A stretch of DNA of 64,000 bases from the NCBI RefSeq assembly GCF_027922425.1, contig NZ_BSFQ01000002.1, positions 310,001 through 374,000 on the forward strand. The letters are read 5' to 3'. The notes under the pieces were generated by a model that saw only the letters and a program-made list of their open reading frames with translations, ran no database searches and had not been told where the DNA came from. This stretch comes from Pseudonocardia halophobica. Lineage in GTDB: Bacteria; Actinomycetota; Actinomycetes; Mycobacteriales; Pseudonocardiaceae. Of the stretch, positions 8,888 to 17,787 are shown one piece after another; the stretch's first letter is position 1; every line of letters begins with the position of its first letter. The translations under genes were made by a program, and so were the position numbers.

Positions 8888-9633
8888 GCGGGGTCGCTTA
8901 CGTGACCGGAGCGAGCTCGGGCATCGGTCGCGGTGTCGCCGTGCGGCTGGCCGCCGACGGCGCCCGGGTCGTGCTGCTCGGCCGGGACGAGAAGCGGCTC
9001 GCGGAGGCGGCCGCGGACTGCGGGCCCGGCGCCGTGACGGCGGCGTTCGACGTGGCCGACGCCGCCGCCGTCGACGCCGAGCTGCCCGGCCTGCTGGAGC
9101 GCACCGGCCCACCCGACGTGGTGGTGCACGCGGCGGGCCAGACGGTGGTCGGCGCGCTGGACCAGCTCACCGCCGAGCAGTGGCACCGCCAGCTCGACGT
9201 GAACCTCACCAGCATTCACAGTCTCAACCGGCACCTCTGGCCGGCGATGGTCCCCGCAGGGGGCGCGATCGTGCTCGTGGCGTCCACGGCGTCGTTCGCG
9301 GCGTTCCCGCAGGACGCGGCGTACGTCGCGTCGAAGGGTGCGGTCCTCGCACTGACGAAGGCGATGGCGCTCGACGGAGCCCCGGTGGGCATCCGGGTGA
9401 ACGCGGTGTGCCCGGGGTTCATCCTGACCCCCAACCTCGAGGGGTACTTCGACGCCCAGGAGGACCCGGCCGCCGCCGCGGCGGGAGCGGCCGCGGCCGC
9501 ACCGCTGGGCCGGATGGGGAGCCCGGCCGACGTGGCGGGGGCCGTCGCGTACCTGGTCTCGCCCGACGCGGCCTTCGTCACCGGCACGTCCGTGCTGGTC
9601 GACGGCGGGCTGCTGGCCCGGGTGCCGGGCTGA
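8884..9633 (+). CDS. Short-chain dehydrogenase/reductase
   Basis: A 249-residue classical SDR with TGASSGIG near the N-terminus, a catalytic serine in VASTAS and the active-site YVASK. It resembles its upstream neighbour in length and in the C-terminal region (RVNAVCPGF), so the pair may come from an old duplication followed by divergence. The ATG at 8884 overlaps the preceding stop by four bases. It is the last gene of the first plus-strand run; the next gene is 114 bases away with its own promoter and operator. No terminator hairpin with a T-run was seen between them. Confidence 0.88.
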   Translation: MSGVAYVTGASSGIGRGVAVRLAADGARVVLLGRDEKRLAEAAADCGPGAVTAAFDVADAAAVDAELPGLLERTGPPDVVVHAAGQTVVGALDQLTAEQWHRQLDVNLTSIHSLNRHLWPAMVPAGGAIVLVASTASFAAFPQDAAYVASKGAVLALTKAMALDGAPVGIRVNAVCPGFILTPNLEGYFDAQEDPAAAAAGAAAAAPLGRMGSPADVAGAVAYLVSPDAAFVTGTSVLVDGGLLARVPG

Positions 9634-9651
9634 GCGCTCACCTGCCGCCGT

Positions 9652-9685
9652 AAACTGTTGACAGTTGGCAGGCTGAGGTTAGAAA
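9652..9685 (+). promoter_or_regulatory. Promoter with GntR-type operator over the -35 box
   Basis: AACTGT-TG-ACAGTT at 9653-9666 is a perfect inverted repeat with a two-base centre. It contains TTGACA (9658-9663), which has a weak -10 candidate TAGAAA 16 bases downstream. A repressor bound here would block the -35 region. The same 16 bases AAACTGTTGACAGTTG recur at 13591-13606, next to the GntR gene that divides this cluster. The site precedes the lyase-amidohydrolase-amidase operon. Confidence 0.6.
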
Positions 9686-9747
9686 GTGATGACAGGGGGC
9701 ACTGAAGCCCCCGGACGAGCACGATCGATCGACCTCCAGGAGGTTCC

Positions 9748-10641
9748 ATGACCACCCCGGCGCGAACCCTGCGCGCCCTGCTCGGGGCGCCGGACCGGCC
9801 GTTGGTGCTGCCGGGTGCGGCGAACGCCCTGACGGCCCGGGTGGTGGAGGACGCGGGCTTCGACGCGGTCTACGTGACCGGCGCGGGCGTGACCAACACC
9901 TACCTCGGGATGCCGGACCACGGCATCCTGACCCTCGACGAACTCTGCGGACACGTCGAGGCCATCTGCGACGTCGTGGCCCTGCCGGTCGTGGTCGACG
10001 CCGACACCGGCTTCGGCAACGCGCTCAACGTGCAGCGCGCGGTGCGCAGGCTGGAGCGGGCCGGCGCCGCGGCGATCCAGCTCGAGGACCAGATCAGCCC
10101 GAAGAAGTGCGGGCACTTCACCGGCAAGGAGGTCGTGTCGCTCGGGGAGATGGTCGGCAAGGTGCAGGCCGCCGTCGACGCCCGGCGCGACGACGACCTG
10201 CTGATCGTCGCGCGCACCGACGCCCGGGCGTCCGAGGGCCTCGAGGTCGCCTGCGAGCGGGCCGCCGCCTACCGGGACGCCGGCGCCGACGTGATCTTCG
10301 TGGAAGCGCCGGAGAGCGCCGACGAGATGCGGTACATCACGACGCAGGTCCCGGGCCTGCACATCGCCAACATGGTCGAGGGCGGCCGGACCCCGCTGCT
10401 GCCCCGCAGGACCCTCGGCGAGCTCGGCTTCGCGGTGGCGCTGTACGCGAATGCCACGATGCGCGGTGCGGTGGTCGGGATGCGCGAGGTCCTCGCGCAC
10501 CTCGGCAAGCACGGTGACACCCGGGAGGCGGGGCACCTGATGATCAGCTGGGAGGACCGGCAGGCGCTCGTGCGCAAGCCCGAGTTCGACCGGCTCGAGG
10601 AGCGGTACGCAGCGACCGCGGAACGGAGGCGGGTCCGGTGA
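9748..10641 (+). CDS. Isocitrate lyase/PEP mutase-family C-C lyase
   Basis: A 297-residue TIM-barrel protein of the PEP mutase/isocitrate lyase superfamily. D85 and D87 in VVVDADTGFG should bind magnesium, and the mobile catalytic loop carries PKKC121GH, the cysteine typical of isocitrate, 2-methylisocitrate and dimethylmalate lyases. The length fits the short bacterial lyases rather than full isocitrate lyase. It would split a branched hydroxy-di- or tricarboxylate into pyruvate, glyoxylate or oxaloacetate plus an acid. It has a strong ribosome site (AGGAGG) and overlaps the next gene by four bases. PrpD-family proteins in the same regulon suggest methylcitrate-like chemistry. Confidence 0.85.
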   Translation: MTTPARTLRALLGAPDRPLVLPGAANALTARVVEDAGFDAVYVTGAGVTNTYLGMPDHGILTLDELCGHVEAICDVVALPVVVDADTGFGNALNVQRAVRRLERAGAAAIQLEDQISPKKCGHFTGKEVVSLGEMVGKVQAAVDARRDDDLLIVARTDARASEGLEVACERAAAYRDAGADVIFVEAPESADEMRYITTQVPGLHIANMVEGGRTPLLPRRTLGELGFAVALYANATMRGAVVGMREVLAHLGKHGDTREAGHLMISWEDRQALVRKPEFDRLEERYAATAERRRVR

Positions 10642-12041
10642 GCACGCACGACCTGAGGCTGCGCGGGGGCCGCGTCTTCCAGCACGGCGCCGGCCTGCAG
10701 GAGCTCGACGTCCTCGTGACCGGCGGGGTGATCAGCGGGCTGGTGGCCCGGGACGCCGAGGTGGCGGCCGCCCAGGAGCTCGATCTCGCGGGCAAGGTCG
10801 TCCTGCCGGGCGGCATCGACCCCCACGTGCACCTGGGCAAGGACATCCGGGTGCCGCGCGATCCCGAGGACGGCGAGCGCGAGACGGCCTCGGCCGTCGC
10901 GGGCGGCATCACCACGATGCTGATCTACCTGATGAGCGCGGACCCCTACGAGAAGGTCTTCGCCGAGTCGGACGCCGCGATGACGGGCAACTCGCACACC
11001 GACTACGGGTTCCACTTCGTGCTCGGCACGGACGAGCAGGTCGCCTCGATCCCGGACTACGTACGCGAGCTGGGCGTACCCAGCTTCAAGTTCTTCATGA
11101 ACTTCCGCGGCGACGAGGGCAAGTACCTCGGCCTGCCGGGCAACGACGACGCGTACATGTACGACCTGTTGGGCACCGCCGCGGACGCGGGTGCGCTCGT
11201 CTGCCCGCACCCGGAGAACATCGAGCTGGTGTGGAAGCTGCGTGAGCAGCCCCGGGACGAGACGATCCCGCCGCTCGAGGCCTGGTACCGCAGCCGCCCC
11301 CCGGTCGTGGAGGCCGAGGCGGTGCAGCGCGTCGCCTACTTCGCGAGCCAGACCGGCGCGTCTGTCTACGCGGTGCACACCAGCAGCAAGGCCGCGCTCG
11401 ACGCGATGGGGATGCAGCAGACGGCGTACCCGAACCTGTTCACCGAGACCTGCACCCAGTACCTCACCCTCACCACGGACGCCGACTGCGGGACCTACGG
11501 CAAGGTCAACCCGCCCATCCGGCACGCCGAGGACGTCGAGGCGCTGTGGGAGGGCGTCCGGACGGGCGCCGTCGACACCGTCGGCTCCGACCACAACTCC
11601 CGGCACCGCACCGCCAAGGAGAAGGACATCTGGACGGCGTCGGCGGGCTTCCCCGGCACCGGCCTCGTCCTGCCGACGACGGTCGGTGAGGGCCTGCGCC
11701 GGGGCATCGACCTCGAGCGCCTGGTCGACGCGACGAGCACGCGGGCGGCACAGCTGTTCGGGCTGTTCCCGCGCAAGGGGACGATCCGGGTCGGCTCCGA
11801 CGCGGACCTCGCCGTCGTCGACCTCGACGCGACCACCACGGTGCGCGCCGAGACCCAGCACTCCGTGGCGGAGTACTCGCCGTGGGAGGGCCGGGAGATC
11901 CCCCTGAAGGTGGTGCACACGCTCGTCCGCGGGCGGTTCGCGGTGCGCGACGGCGAGCTCGCCGACACACCCACCGGCACCTACCTGTCCCGGACCAACG
12001 GCGGCGCCGCGGCGCTCGCCTCGCAGAAGGAGCTCGTGTGA
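10638..12041 (+). CDS. Dihydropyrimidinase/hydantoinase-like cyclic amidohydrolase
   Basis: A 467-residue amidohydrolase of the dihydropyrimidinase type. The full binuclear metal set can be placed: H63 and H65 (DPHVH), the bridging K151 (SFKFF), H191 (CPHPEN), H247 (AVHTSS) and D318 (GSDHN). Such enzymes open cyclic imides, hydantoins or dihydropyrimidines to half-amides or carbamoyl acids. The GTG start overlaps the lyase gene by four bases. The next gene is an isochorismatase-fold amidase, the natural partner to remove the amide or carbamoyl group that ring opening exposes. The ring substrate itself is not identifiable from sequence. Confidence 0.87.
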   Translation: MSTHDLRLRGGRVFQHGAGLQELDVLVTGGVISGLVARDAEVAAAQELDLAGKVVLPGGIDPHVHLGKDIRVPRDPEDGERETASAVAGGITTMLIYLMSADPYEKVFAESDAAMTGNSHTDYGFHFVLGTDEQVASIPDYVRELGVPSFKFFMNFRGDEGKYLGLPGNDDAYMYDLLGTAADAGALVCPHPENIELVWKLREQPRDETIPPLEAWYRSRPPVVEAEAVQRVAYFASQTGASVYAVHTSSKAALDAMGMQQTAYPNLFTETCTQYLTLTTDADCGTYGKVNPPIRHAEDVEALWEGVRTGAVDTVGSDHNSRHRTAKEKDIWTASAGFPGTGLVLPTTVGEGLRRGIDLERLVDATSTRAAQLFGLFPRKGTIRVGSDADLAVVDLDATTTVRAETQHSVAEYSPWEGREIPLKVVHTLVRGRFAVRDGELADTPTGTYLSRTNGGAAALASQKELV

Positions 12042-12742
12042 CGGATCCCGTGTGGACGGTCGGCGGCGCGGGGGTCATCGACGAGACCACCCTGCGTCAC
12101 TACGACCTGGCCGGCTTCGGCAAGCCCGTCGGCCTGGGCGCCCGGCCCGCCCTGCTGATCATCGACGTGCAGTACCGCACCGTCGGCACCACCCCGGCGC
12201 CGTTCGAGGAGGCGGTCAAGGAGTTCCCGACCAGCTGCGGCGAGGTCGGCTGGGCCGCGGTGGAGCGGATCGCGGAGCTGGTCGCGACCTTCCGGGAGAA
12301 GGGCTGGCCGATCCTGTACCCGCACGTCGCGCCCAAGCAGTCCTACGACGCGGGCCGGCTGGGGGCCAAGGTCCCCGGGATCATGGACATCCCGGCCAAG
12401 GGATACGAGTTCGTGGCCGAGGTGGCCCCTGTCGAGGGCGACGTGCTGGTGCCCAAGCGGCACCCCAGCGCGTTCTTCGGGACGCCGCTCGCCAGCTACC
12501 TGGTGGAGACCGGCGCCGACTCGCTCGTCGTCACCGGGTGCACCACCTCGGGATGCGTCCGGGCCAGCGTGGCCGATGCCTTCTCCTACAACTTCCGGGT
12601 CAGCGTGCCGGCGGACGCCGTGTACGACCGCAGCGCGGTCGTACACGAGGTCAACCTCTTCGACATGGCCCAGAAGTACGCGGACGTGACCACCACCGGC
12701 GCCCTGCTGGGCGCGCTGGCGGAGCTGCCCGCACGGGCCTGA
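12038..12742 (+). CDS. Isochorismatase-family amidohydrolase
   Basis: A 234-residue cysteine hydrolase of the isochorismatase fold. The catalytic triad can be read as D43 (IIDVQ), K140 (VPKRHPSAF) and C173 (TTSGCVRAS). The sequence resembles the N-carbamoylsarcosine amidase and maleamate amidohydrolase group more than true isochorismatase. The GTG start overlaps the amidohydrolase stop by four bases. Together the two enzymes would open a ring and then release ammonia. It ends the three-gene operon and converges on the GntR gene with only 22 bases between stops; no T-run terminator is visible there. Confidence 0.87.
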   Translation: MTDPVWTVGGAGVIDETTLRHYDLAGFGKPVGLGARPALLIIDVQYRTVGTTPAPFEEAVKEFPTSCGEVGWAAVERIAELVATFREKGWPILYPHVAPKQSYDAGRLGAKVPGIMDIPAKGYEFVAEVAPVEGDVLVPKRHPSAFFGTPLASYLVETGADSLVVTGCTTSGCVRASVADAFSYNFRVSVPADAVYDRSAVVHEVNLFDMAQKYADVTTTGALLGALAELPARA

Positions 12743-12764
12743 CCCGTGCCGCGCGGCCGGGCGC

Positions 12765-13445
12765 TCAGTCGGGCTCGGCCGCGCGCAGCACGGCGAGGGC
12801 GCTGTTCAACGAGCTCGAGAGGTGGGCCTCGAGGAGGGAGGCGGCGTGGTCGCCGTCCCGGTCGTCCAGGGCCGCGACGATCGTCCTGTGCTCGTCGAGA
12901 GCGGTACGGGCGCGCCGGGGCTGGTGGGCCGAGCGCGCCCGGGCCAGCTGGATCTTGCGTCCGACATCGGTGAGGGCCTGGATCAGCGGAGGATTGGCCG
13001 CCAACCGCGCCAGCCGGGCATGGAAGTCGGGATCGGCGGGGTAGGAGCCGGTGGCGTCCGAGCCCATGCTGGACTCCGTGTCGTCGAGCATCCGGCCGAG
13101 CTCGTCGATCCGCTCCTGCGGGGCGTAGCGGGCGGCGAGCCGCACGGCGTGCGTCTCCAGGGCGATCCGCAGCTCGTAGAAGTCCGAGAGCTCACGCGCG
13201 GAGAAGGAGCGCACGTACACGCCGCGATGGGTCACGGCCTCGACCAGGCCCTCGCTGGCCAGGCGCTGGATGGCCTCGCGCAGTGGTCCGCGGCTGATCC
13301 CCAGCGCCTGCGACAGGTGCACCTCGTTGAGTCGCTCACCGGGGGAGAGGGTGCCGTCGAGGATCATGTCGCGGAGGACCTCCAGGCTGCGCCCCGCGAA
13401 GGTCGCGACGGGGCCCAGCTTGGCGGGTCGGTTCTGCTCGGTCAC
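12765..13445 (-). CDS. GntR-family regulator, FCD subfamily, of the 9.7-20.5 kb cluster
   Basis: A 226-residue FCD-type GntR protein. The winged helix (LSQALGISRGPLREAIQRL) lies near residues 42-60, followed by a helical acid-binding domain with FYELRIALE and later FHARL and DEH motifs. GTG at 13445 is chosen because GAGGAG precedes it at a good distance; a longer frame runs through the promoter. It is transcribed away from the MHS transporter operon and towards the amidase operon. Two copies of its probable operator lie in its own promoter region and one lies before the lyase operon, so it probably represses all three units. Confidence 0.87.
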   Translation of the reverse strand: MTEQNRPAKLGPVATFAGRSLEVLRDMILDGTLSPGERLNEVHLSQALGISRGPLREAIQRLASEGLVEAVTHRGVYVRSFSARELSDFYELRIALETHAVRLAARYAPQERIDELGRMLDDTESSMGSDATGSYPADPDFHARLARLAANPPLIQALTDVGRKIQLARARSAHQPRRARTALDEHRTIVAALDDRDGDHAASLLEAHLSSSLNSALAVLRAAEPD

Positions 13446-13524
13446 CGGGTCTCCTCGCCGCGGTCGCTGCGAGGCGGGCAGTCCGTGTGGACGTCCCCTC
13501 GGGCCGCGATCGCCGATCGGTTCG

Positions 13525-13606
13525 AACTGTCGACACATCGAATAGTAACTGAGCTGCTGCGGACCGCGGTCGAGGGAGACCGCATCTCGCAAACTGTTGA
13601 CAGTTG
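13525..13606. promoter_or_regulatory. Divergent GntR control region with two operator-like sites
   Basis: Two related sites lie between the GntR gene and the transporter operon. The first, AACTGT-CG-ACACAT at 13525-13538, overlaps the expected start of the GntR transcript, whose -10 box TACTAT is at 13542-13547 on the minus strand. The second, AAACTGTTGACAGTTG at 13591-13606, is identical to the site at 9652-9667. This arrangement fits autoregulation plus control of the divergent operon. I could not place a convincing plus-strand -10 box. Confidence 0.55.
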
Positions 13607-13675
13607 TCAGCTCGTGCCGCAGCCTATGACCCAGCCGCGGAGAGCCGCGGCCGGCAGGACAAGGAGGTGCTGGCG

Positions 13676-15043
13676 GTGGAAACGGACAAGCGGTCCCTCG
13701 CGGGCCGAGCGGGTTCCGGAGCGCGTCCCGGGGTGAACTCCGGGGCGGAGGTGGACGCGGCTGCCGTGCCGCAGTCGATCGACCGGAGGGTCGTGGCGGC
13801 CGGACTGGTCGGGTCCGTGGTCGAGTACTACGACTTCGGCATCTACGGCTACCTCGCCACGGTGCTCTCGGTCGTCTTCTTCGCGAACGGCACCGACCCC
13901 ACCACGGCGCTGCTCGCCACGTTCGCGACCTTCGCCGCGGCCTTCGTCCTCCGTCCCCTCGGCGGACTCATCTTCGGTCACCTGGGCGACCGCTTCGGCC
14001 GCTCGCGCATCCTCGCCGCGACGATCCTGTCGATGTGCGCGGCCACGGTGGCGATCGGCGTGCTTCCCACGTACGCGGCGATCGGCGTCGGGGCCGCGTT
14101 CCTGCTGGTGGCGGCGCGGTGCGTGCAGGGCATCGCCTCGGGTGGCGAGGTCGGCGGCGCCGCGGCGTACGTCGCGGAGAAGTCGCCGCCCGCCCGGCGC
14201 GGGTTCCTCTGCTCCACCGTTCAGCTGGGGGCGCTGTCGGGCGCGTTGCTCGCGTCCGTCGCCGTCACGATCCTGACCTCGGTGCTCACGTCCGAGCAGC
14301 TCGCGGCTTGGGGTTGGCGCATCCCGTTCCTGCTCAGCCTGCCGCTGGGACTGGTGGGTCTGTGGATCCGGTACCGCCTCGAGGACTCGGTCTCCGACGA
14401 GGAGCTCGAGGCGGGGGAGGGGGAGGCGTCCGCGCCCGCCGTCGAGCTCGTCCGGGCGCACCTGCCCGGCCTGCTGCGCACCCTGGGCCTGTCGACGCTG
14501 CTGTTCGCCGGCTACTACGTCACCTACGTGTACGCGTCGACGCACCTGCAGCGGACCGGCGGGTTCAGCCCGGCCGCCGCCTTCTGGTCGACCACGATCA
14601 CGCTGGTCGTGTCGTGTGCGGCCATGCCGTTCTTCGGCAAGCTCTCCGACCGGTGGGGCCGGCGACCGGTGCTCCTGGTCGCGGCGATCGCGTTCGGCGT
14701 GCTCGCGGTGCCGTGCTTCGCCGTCATGAACGCCGGCGCCCTGGCGCCGGCCATCCTGGCGCAGGTGGTGCTCGGCCTGCCCGAGTCCGCGCTGATGGGC
14801 GTCGTCTTCGCGACGTTCGCCGAGATGTTCCCGTCGCGGGTCCGCTACACCGGCATCGCGTTGGGCTTCAACCTCGCCAGCATGGCGGTGGGCGGCACCG
14901 CGCCGCTGATCTGTCTGTGGCTGCTCGGCCTGACCGGCAGCCCGCTGGCCCCCGCGTGGTTCCTGGTGGCGGCCGCCGTCGTCACCGTGGGGACCGCGCT
15001 GACCCTCACCGAGACCCGCGGCACCGCGCTGCGGACCGGCTGA
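13676..15043 (+). CDS. MFS transporter, metabolite:H+ symporter type
   Basis: A 455-residue twelve-segment transporter of the MHS group (ProP, KgtP, ShiA, TcuC relatives). The signature VEYYDFGIYGYLA opens segment 1, and the loop GHLGDRFGRSR follows segment 2. GTG at 13676 is chosen because AAGGAGGTG lies just before it; an upstream frame passes through the operator. MHS members carry organic acids, betaines or aromatic acids. It is the first gene of a five-gene plus-strand operon opposite the GntR regulator and is a likely uptake route for the acid degraded by the flavoprotein and PrpD enzymes. Confidence 0.88.
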   Translation: METDKRSLAGRAGSGARPGVNSGAEVDAAAVPQSIDRRVVAAGLVGSVVEYYDFGIYGYLATVLSVVFFANGTDPTTALLATFATFAAAFVLRPLGGLIFGHLGDRFGRSRILAATILSMCAATVAIGVLPTYAAIGVGAAFLLVAARCVQGIASGGEVGGAAAYVAEKSPPARRGFLCSTVQLGALSGALLASVAVTILTSVLTSEQLAAWGWRIPFLLSLPLGLVGLWIRYRLEDSVSDEELEAGEGEASAPAVELVRAHLPGLLRTLGLSTLLFAGYYVTYVYASTHLQRTGGFSPAAAFWSTTITLVVSCAAMPFFGKLSDRWGRRPVLLVAAIAFGVLAVPCFAVMNAGALAPAILAQVVLGLPESALMGVVFATFAEMFPSRVRYTGIALGFNLASMAVGGTAPLICLWLLGLTGSPLAPAWFLVAAAVVTVGTALTLTETRGTALRTG

Positions 15044-15071
15044 CCCGCACCCGGAACGAGGAAGGACCCCC

Positions 15072-16442
15072 GTGCCCGAGCAGTCCGAAGTGGATGTCGA
15101 CGTCGTCGTGGTCGGAGGCGGCGGCGGCGGGCTCACCGCCGCGCTCGCCGCGACCGACGGCGGCGCGACCGCCGTCGTGCTGGAGAAGGAGGAGCGCGCG
15201 GGCGGGAACACCGCCCTGTCCACCGGGTCCGTGCCCGGCGCCGGGACGCGCTGGCAGGGCGAGGCGGGCATCGACGACTCAGCCGAGCGGCTGGCCACCG
15301 ACCTGCTCCGCCAGTCCGGCCCGCACGACGCCGAGGACCTCGTCCGGACGCTCGCCGCGGCGAGCGCGGGACTGGTCGAGTGGCTGGTCGGCACGCATGC
15401 GATCGACCTGCGGCTCATCACGGACTACAAGCACGTCGGGCACTCGGTCCCGCGGCTGCACGCCCCGCCGTCCCGCAAGGGGCAGGCGCTCGTCGCCGAC
15501 CTGCTGCGGGCCTGCAAGGCCGCGGACGTCGAGGTCCTCACGCACTCGCCGGTCGAGCGGCTCGTGGTGGAGGACGGGATGGTCCGCGGGGTCGTCGTGT
15601 CCGGCGGTCGGTCGGGCACCTACACCCTGCGCTGCCGCGCGGTCGTGCTCGCCGCCAACGGGTTCGGGGCCAGCCCGGACATGATCGCCCGGTTCGCCCC
15701 GCAGGCCGTGGGGCTGGAGTACCTCGGTGCGCACGGCAGCACCGGCGAGGCGATCCGGTGGCTGCTCGACCTCGGGGCCACGCTCGGCAACGCGGAGGCC
15801 TTCCAGGGGTACGCCGCCGTCGCGAGCCCGCACGGCTCGATCACCTCGTGGACCACGGTCGAACACGGCGGGATCGTCGTCGACGCCCGGGGGCGCCGGA
15901 TCGGCGACGAGTCGATCGGCTACTCCGGTTTCGCCGCCGACGTCGCACGTGCCGAGGGCCCCGTGCACGTCGTGTTCGACACCTCCATCCGGGACTCGGT
16001 GGCCGCGCACGAGGAGGAGTTCGCCGACCTGCTGGCCGCCGGCGGGGTCAAGGAAGCGGCCGACGTCCCCGCGCTGGCGGCAGCGATCGGCGCCGACGAG
16101 GCGGAGCTCGGCCGCACCCTGGACGCCGCCCGGGGCGCGGCGGCGGGGGAGCGCCCGGACCCGGCCGGGCGGTCCGCCTGGGGACGCGGGCCGCTGCGCG
16201 CGCCCTACGCGGCGGTGAAGGCGATCCCCGCCCTGTTCCACACCCAGGGCGGGGTGCAGGTCGACGCCGACGCGCGGGTGCTCGGCCAGGCGGGCCCGAT
16301 CGCCGGTGTGTACGCCGTGGGCGGGGTCGCCGCCGGCGTGAGCGGGCGCGCGGGCGGCGCCGGCTACTCGTCGGGCAACGGCCTGCTCGCGGCCCTCGGC
16401 CTCGGCATGCTCGCCGGCCGACACGCGGCCGTCCCGCGCTGA
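15072..16442 (+). CDS. FAD-dependent fumarate-reductase/succinate-dehydrogenase-like flavoprotein
   Basis: A 456-residue soluble FAD_binding_2 protein. The dinucleotide motif VVVGGGGGGLTAA is near residues 12-24, GGNTALSTGS follows, and the C-terminal GGVAAGVSGRAGGAGYSSGNGL closes the FAD site. It lacks heme and Fe-S motifs, so it resembles single-subunit enzymes such as tricarballylate dehydrogenase or 3-ketosteroid dehydrogenase. Its place between two MHS transporters is reminiscent of tricarballylate (tcu) loci, where a flavoprotein and an MHS symporter are adjacent. I infer desaturation or reduction of a carboxylic acid. GTG start; AAGGA lies upstream. Confidence 0.8.
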   Translation: MPEQSEVDVDVVVVGGGGGGLTAALAATDGGATAVVLEKEERAGGNTALSTGSVPGAGTRWQGEAGIDDSAERLATDLLRQSGPHDAEDLVRTLAAASAGLVEWLVGTHAIDLRLITDYKHVGHSVPRLHAPPSRKGQALVADLLRACKAADVEVLTHSPVERLVVEDGMVRGVVVSGGRSGTYTLRCRAVVLAANGFGASPDMIARFAPQAVGLEYLGAHGSTGEAIRWLLDLGATLGNAEAFQGYAAVASPHGSITSWTTVEHGGIVVDARGRRIGDESIGYSGFAADVARAEGPVHVVFDTSIRDSVAAHEEEFADLLAAGGVKEAADVPALAAAIGADEAELGRTLDAARGAAAGERPDPAGRSAWGRGPLRAPYAAVKAIPALFHTQGGVQVDADARVLGQAGPIAGVYAVGGVAAGVSGRAGGAGYSSGNGLLAALGLGMLAGRHAAVPR

Positions 16443-16470
16443 CCCGACCCCGATCCGACGAGGAGGACCT

Positions 16471-17787
16471 GTGTCCGGCCACCCCCACACCGCCACTCCA
16501 CAGTCCCGCAGGGCCGCCCTCGGCAGCTTCGTGGGGACGACCCTCGAGTGGTACGACTTCTTCATCTACGGCACGACCGCCGCCCTGGTGTTCGGGAAGA
16601 TCTTCTTCCCGACCCAGGAGGGTGTGGTCGGTACCCTCGCCGCCTTCGCGACCTTCGCCGTCGGGTTCGTCGCCCGCCCGCTCGGGAGCATCCTGTTCGG
16701 TCACTTCGGTGACCGGCTCGGCCGGCGCAACGTGCTGATCACCACCTTGCTGATCATGGGTGCGGCGACGGTGCTGATCGGCTGCATCCCCTCCTACGCC
16801 TCGATCGGGGTCTGGGCGCCGGTGCTGCTCGTGCTGTGCCGGATCGCGCAGGGCGTGGCCCTGGGCGGCGAGTGGGGCGGCGCCGCACTCCTGTCCGTCG
16901 AGAACGCGCCCGCCCGGCGGAAGGGCCTGTTCGGGTCGTCGACGCAGATCGGCTCACCCGCCGGGCTGCTGCTGGCCAGCCTGGTGATCGCCGGCGCGTC
17001 CGCGGTCAGCGGCGACGCCTTCGAGCAGTGGGGCTGGCGGATACCCTTCCTGGCCAGCGTGGTGATCGTGGTCGTGGGGCTGGCGATCCGGCGCGGACTG
17101 GCGGAGTCCTCCGACTTCGCCGAGACGGCGCACGCCGGCAAGGTCGAGACCCTCCCGATCGCCCAGGTGTTCCGCGAGGACTGGCGCTCGGTCCTGCTCG
17201 GCGCCGGGCTGGGTGCCGCGAACAACGCGATCTACTACACGGTGGCCACCTACACCCTGGCCTACGTCACGGGCACCCTCGGTGTGCCGAAGGGCGAGAC
17301 GATCAACCACCTGACGATCGTGTCGGTCTGCTACCTCGTGTCGATCCCGGTCTTCGGCTGGCTGTCGGACAAGGTGGGCCTGCGCAGGCAGGTCGCGATC
17401 GCGGCGGTCGCCGCGGCGCTGTTCGTGTTCCCGTACTTCGCCATGATCGAGACCGGCGAGTCCTGGATCATCCTGCTCGGGATGGTGCTCGGGCTGGCCG
17501 TCGTCCAGTCCGCCGCCTACGCACCCCAACCGGCCGTGTACAGCGAGCTGTTCCCGGCCCGGACGCGCTACACCGGGGCGTCGCTGAGCTACGCGCTCCC
17601 GACGACGATCGTCGGAGGCACGGCACCGTTCCTGGCCACCTGGCTGTACAGCGTGACCGGCAGCAACACCGCGATGGCCTGGTACGTCGTGGCGCTGTCG
17701 CTGCTCGCCGCCTGCTGCGCCTGGGGTGCGCACCGCCGGCACGCGGCACAGGAGCGGGCGGCGAAGGTGGAGGTGCGCAGTGCCTGA
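16471..17787 (+). CDS. MFS transporter, metabolite:H+ symporter type
   Basis: A 438-residue twelve-segment transporter with the same family signatures as the first symporter in this operon (LEWYDFFIYGTTAALVF at segment 1, GHFGDRLGRRN after segment 2). The two are clearly paralogous but well diverged, so they may carry different substrates or an uptake-export pair. The GTG start has a strong GAGGAGG site. The last eight bases overlap the next gene, giving tight coupling to the first PrpD protein. In such operons an MHS protein imports the acid that the neighbouring enzymes degrade. Confidence 0.87.
   Translation: MSGHPHTATPQSRRAALGSFVGTTLEWYDFFIYGTTAALVFGKIFFPTQEGVVGTLAAFATFAVGFVARPLGSILFGHFGDRLGRRNVLITTLLIMGAATVLIGCIPSYASIGVWAPVLLVLCRIAQGVALGGEWGGAALLSVENAPARRKGLFGSSTQIGSPAGLLLASLVIAGASAVSGDAFEQWGWRIPFLASVVIVVVGLAIRRGLAESSDFAETAHAGKVETLPIAQVFREDWRSVLLGAGLGAANNAIYYTVATYTLAYVTGTLGVPKGETINHLTIVSVCYLVSIPVFGWLSDKVGLRRQVAIAAVAAALFVFPYFAMIETGESWIILLGMVLGLAVVQSAAYAPQPAVYSELFPARTRYTGASLSYALPTTIVGGTAPFLATWLYSVTGSNTAMAWYVVALSLLAACCAWGAHRRHAAQERAAKVEVRSA

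Noticed and set aside
13597-13630. Plus-strand promoter TTGACA to TATGAC before the first MHS transporter gene
   Set aside because: The spacing is 22 bases, too long for a normal promoter; TTGACA here is explained by the operator palindrome.
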